From the NCBI GenBank assembly GCA_956465555.1, contig OY101119.1, positions 3,024,629-3,088,628 of the forward strand: a stretch of 64,000 nt of DNA, written 5' to 3'. Within the stretch, counting starts at the first letter, position 1, and each line of letters begins with the position of its first letter. The notes beneath the pieces were generated by a model. The model had not been told where the DNA came from, did not search any database, and was given only the letters and a program-made list of their open reading frames with translations. This DNA is from Nitzschia sp. pyKryTriq1. Lineage: Eukaryota; Bacillariophyta; Bacillariophyceae; Bacillariales; Bacillariaceae. Positions 63,831 through 64,000 of this stretch are shown here, piece after piece. The translations under genes and the position numbers were made by a program.

Positions 63831-64000
63831 ATGAATCATAAAAGGATGGTGGTGGATCCAATGATGTCCAGAGAAGAGGAAGGTGATGGTGTCATCCGAC
63901 CACCACGCGATGACAACGACCATGACGACTATGACGACAACGAAGTAGGAACCACGACCGCTCCTCGGAAAACGAAGGACGGAACATCACCATTCCTATT
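63831..64000 (+). CDS. start of an acidic protein, cut by the window end
   Basis: From the ATG at 63831 (AACAAATGA) the frame stays open for 56 codons to the edge: MNHKRMVVDPMMSREEEGDG, then an Asp/His/Tyr-rich stretch and TTTAPRKTKDG. It looks like the low-complexity N-terminus typical of diatom proteins. Product unknown. Whether this is a first exon cannot be told. Confidence 0.4.
   Translation, partial: MNHKRMVVDPMMSREEEGDGVIRPPRDDNDHDDYDDNEVGTTTAPRKTKDGTSPFL

Overview
The window looks like nuclear DNA of a diatom, probably a raphid pennate. This is inferred from gene content: short GT-AG introns, a DUF6824 domain joined to a CRAL-TRIO-like region, an ATP sulfurylase with a signal-plus-transit leader cut near a Phe, a class C GPCR, a hybrid histidine kinase, long CAG/CAA/AAC-encoded Gln/Ser/Asn tracts, and intergenic DNA full of CTAGTAG-type and GTACCGGTAC-type simple sequence. 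No species is claimed.

Layout. 0-9 kb: an ATP-grasp enzyme (-), a PWWP-like nuclear protein (+), a Cys-rich type II membrane protein (+) and an acidic Cys-motif protein (-). 10-20 kb: a secreted protein of unknown function, a large Cys-repeat type I membrane protein and a class C GPCR, all (+). 20-26 kb: an SGNH-hydrolase-like membrane protein (-), then a mobile-element zone with a ~110 bp inverted repeat around a broken DDE transposase and a 1.5 kb terminal-inverted-repeat element sitting inside one copy of an 86 bp tandem repeat. 26-31 kb: a small TPR-like gene, a CRAL-TRIO/DUF6824 gene (-) and the 3' end of a non-LTR retroelement between two short satellite arrays.

31-49 kb is the most gene-dense part: a diacylglycerol-lipase-like protein (-), a membrane-anchored kinase-like protein (+), plastid ATP sulfurylase (+), CDP-diacylglycerol synthase (+), a small membrane protein (+) and a coiled-coil hybrid histidine kinase (-). 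49-56 kb holds two SGNH-like paralogues of the 20 kb gene in tandem, separated by a four-copy ~260 bp repeat. 56-64 kb: a small three-exon gene, a RidA protein (-), a TPR/beta-helix/MYND protein (+), a possible gene fragment, a 48 bp minisatellite and the start of a gene cut by the window end.

There is no operon-like organisation. Functional links are loose: DAG lipase and CDP-DAG synthase both act on glycerolipids, the GPCR, histidine kinase and kinase-like protein belong to signalling families, and three SGNH paralogues form a local family. Multi-exon coordinates were worked out by hand from splice sites and reading phase. Start codons are the first suitable in-frame ATG and were not tested by transcript data.
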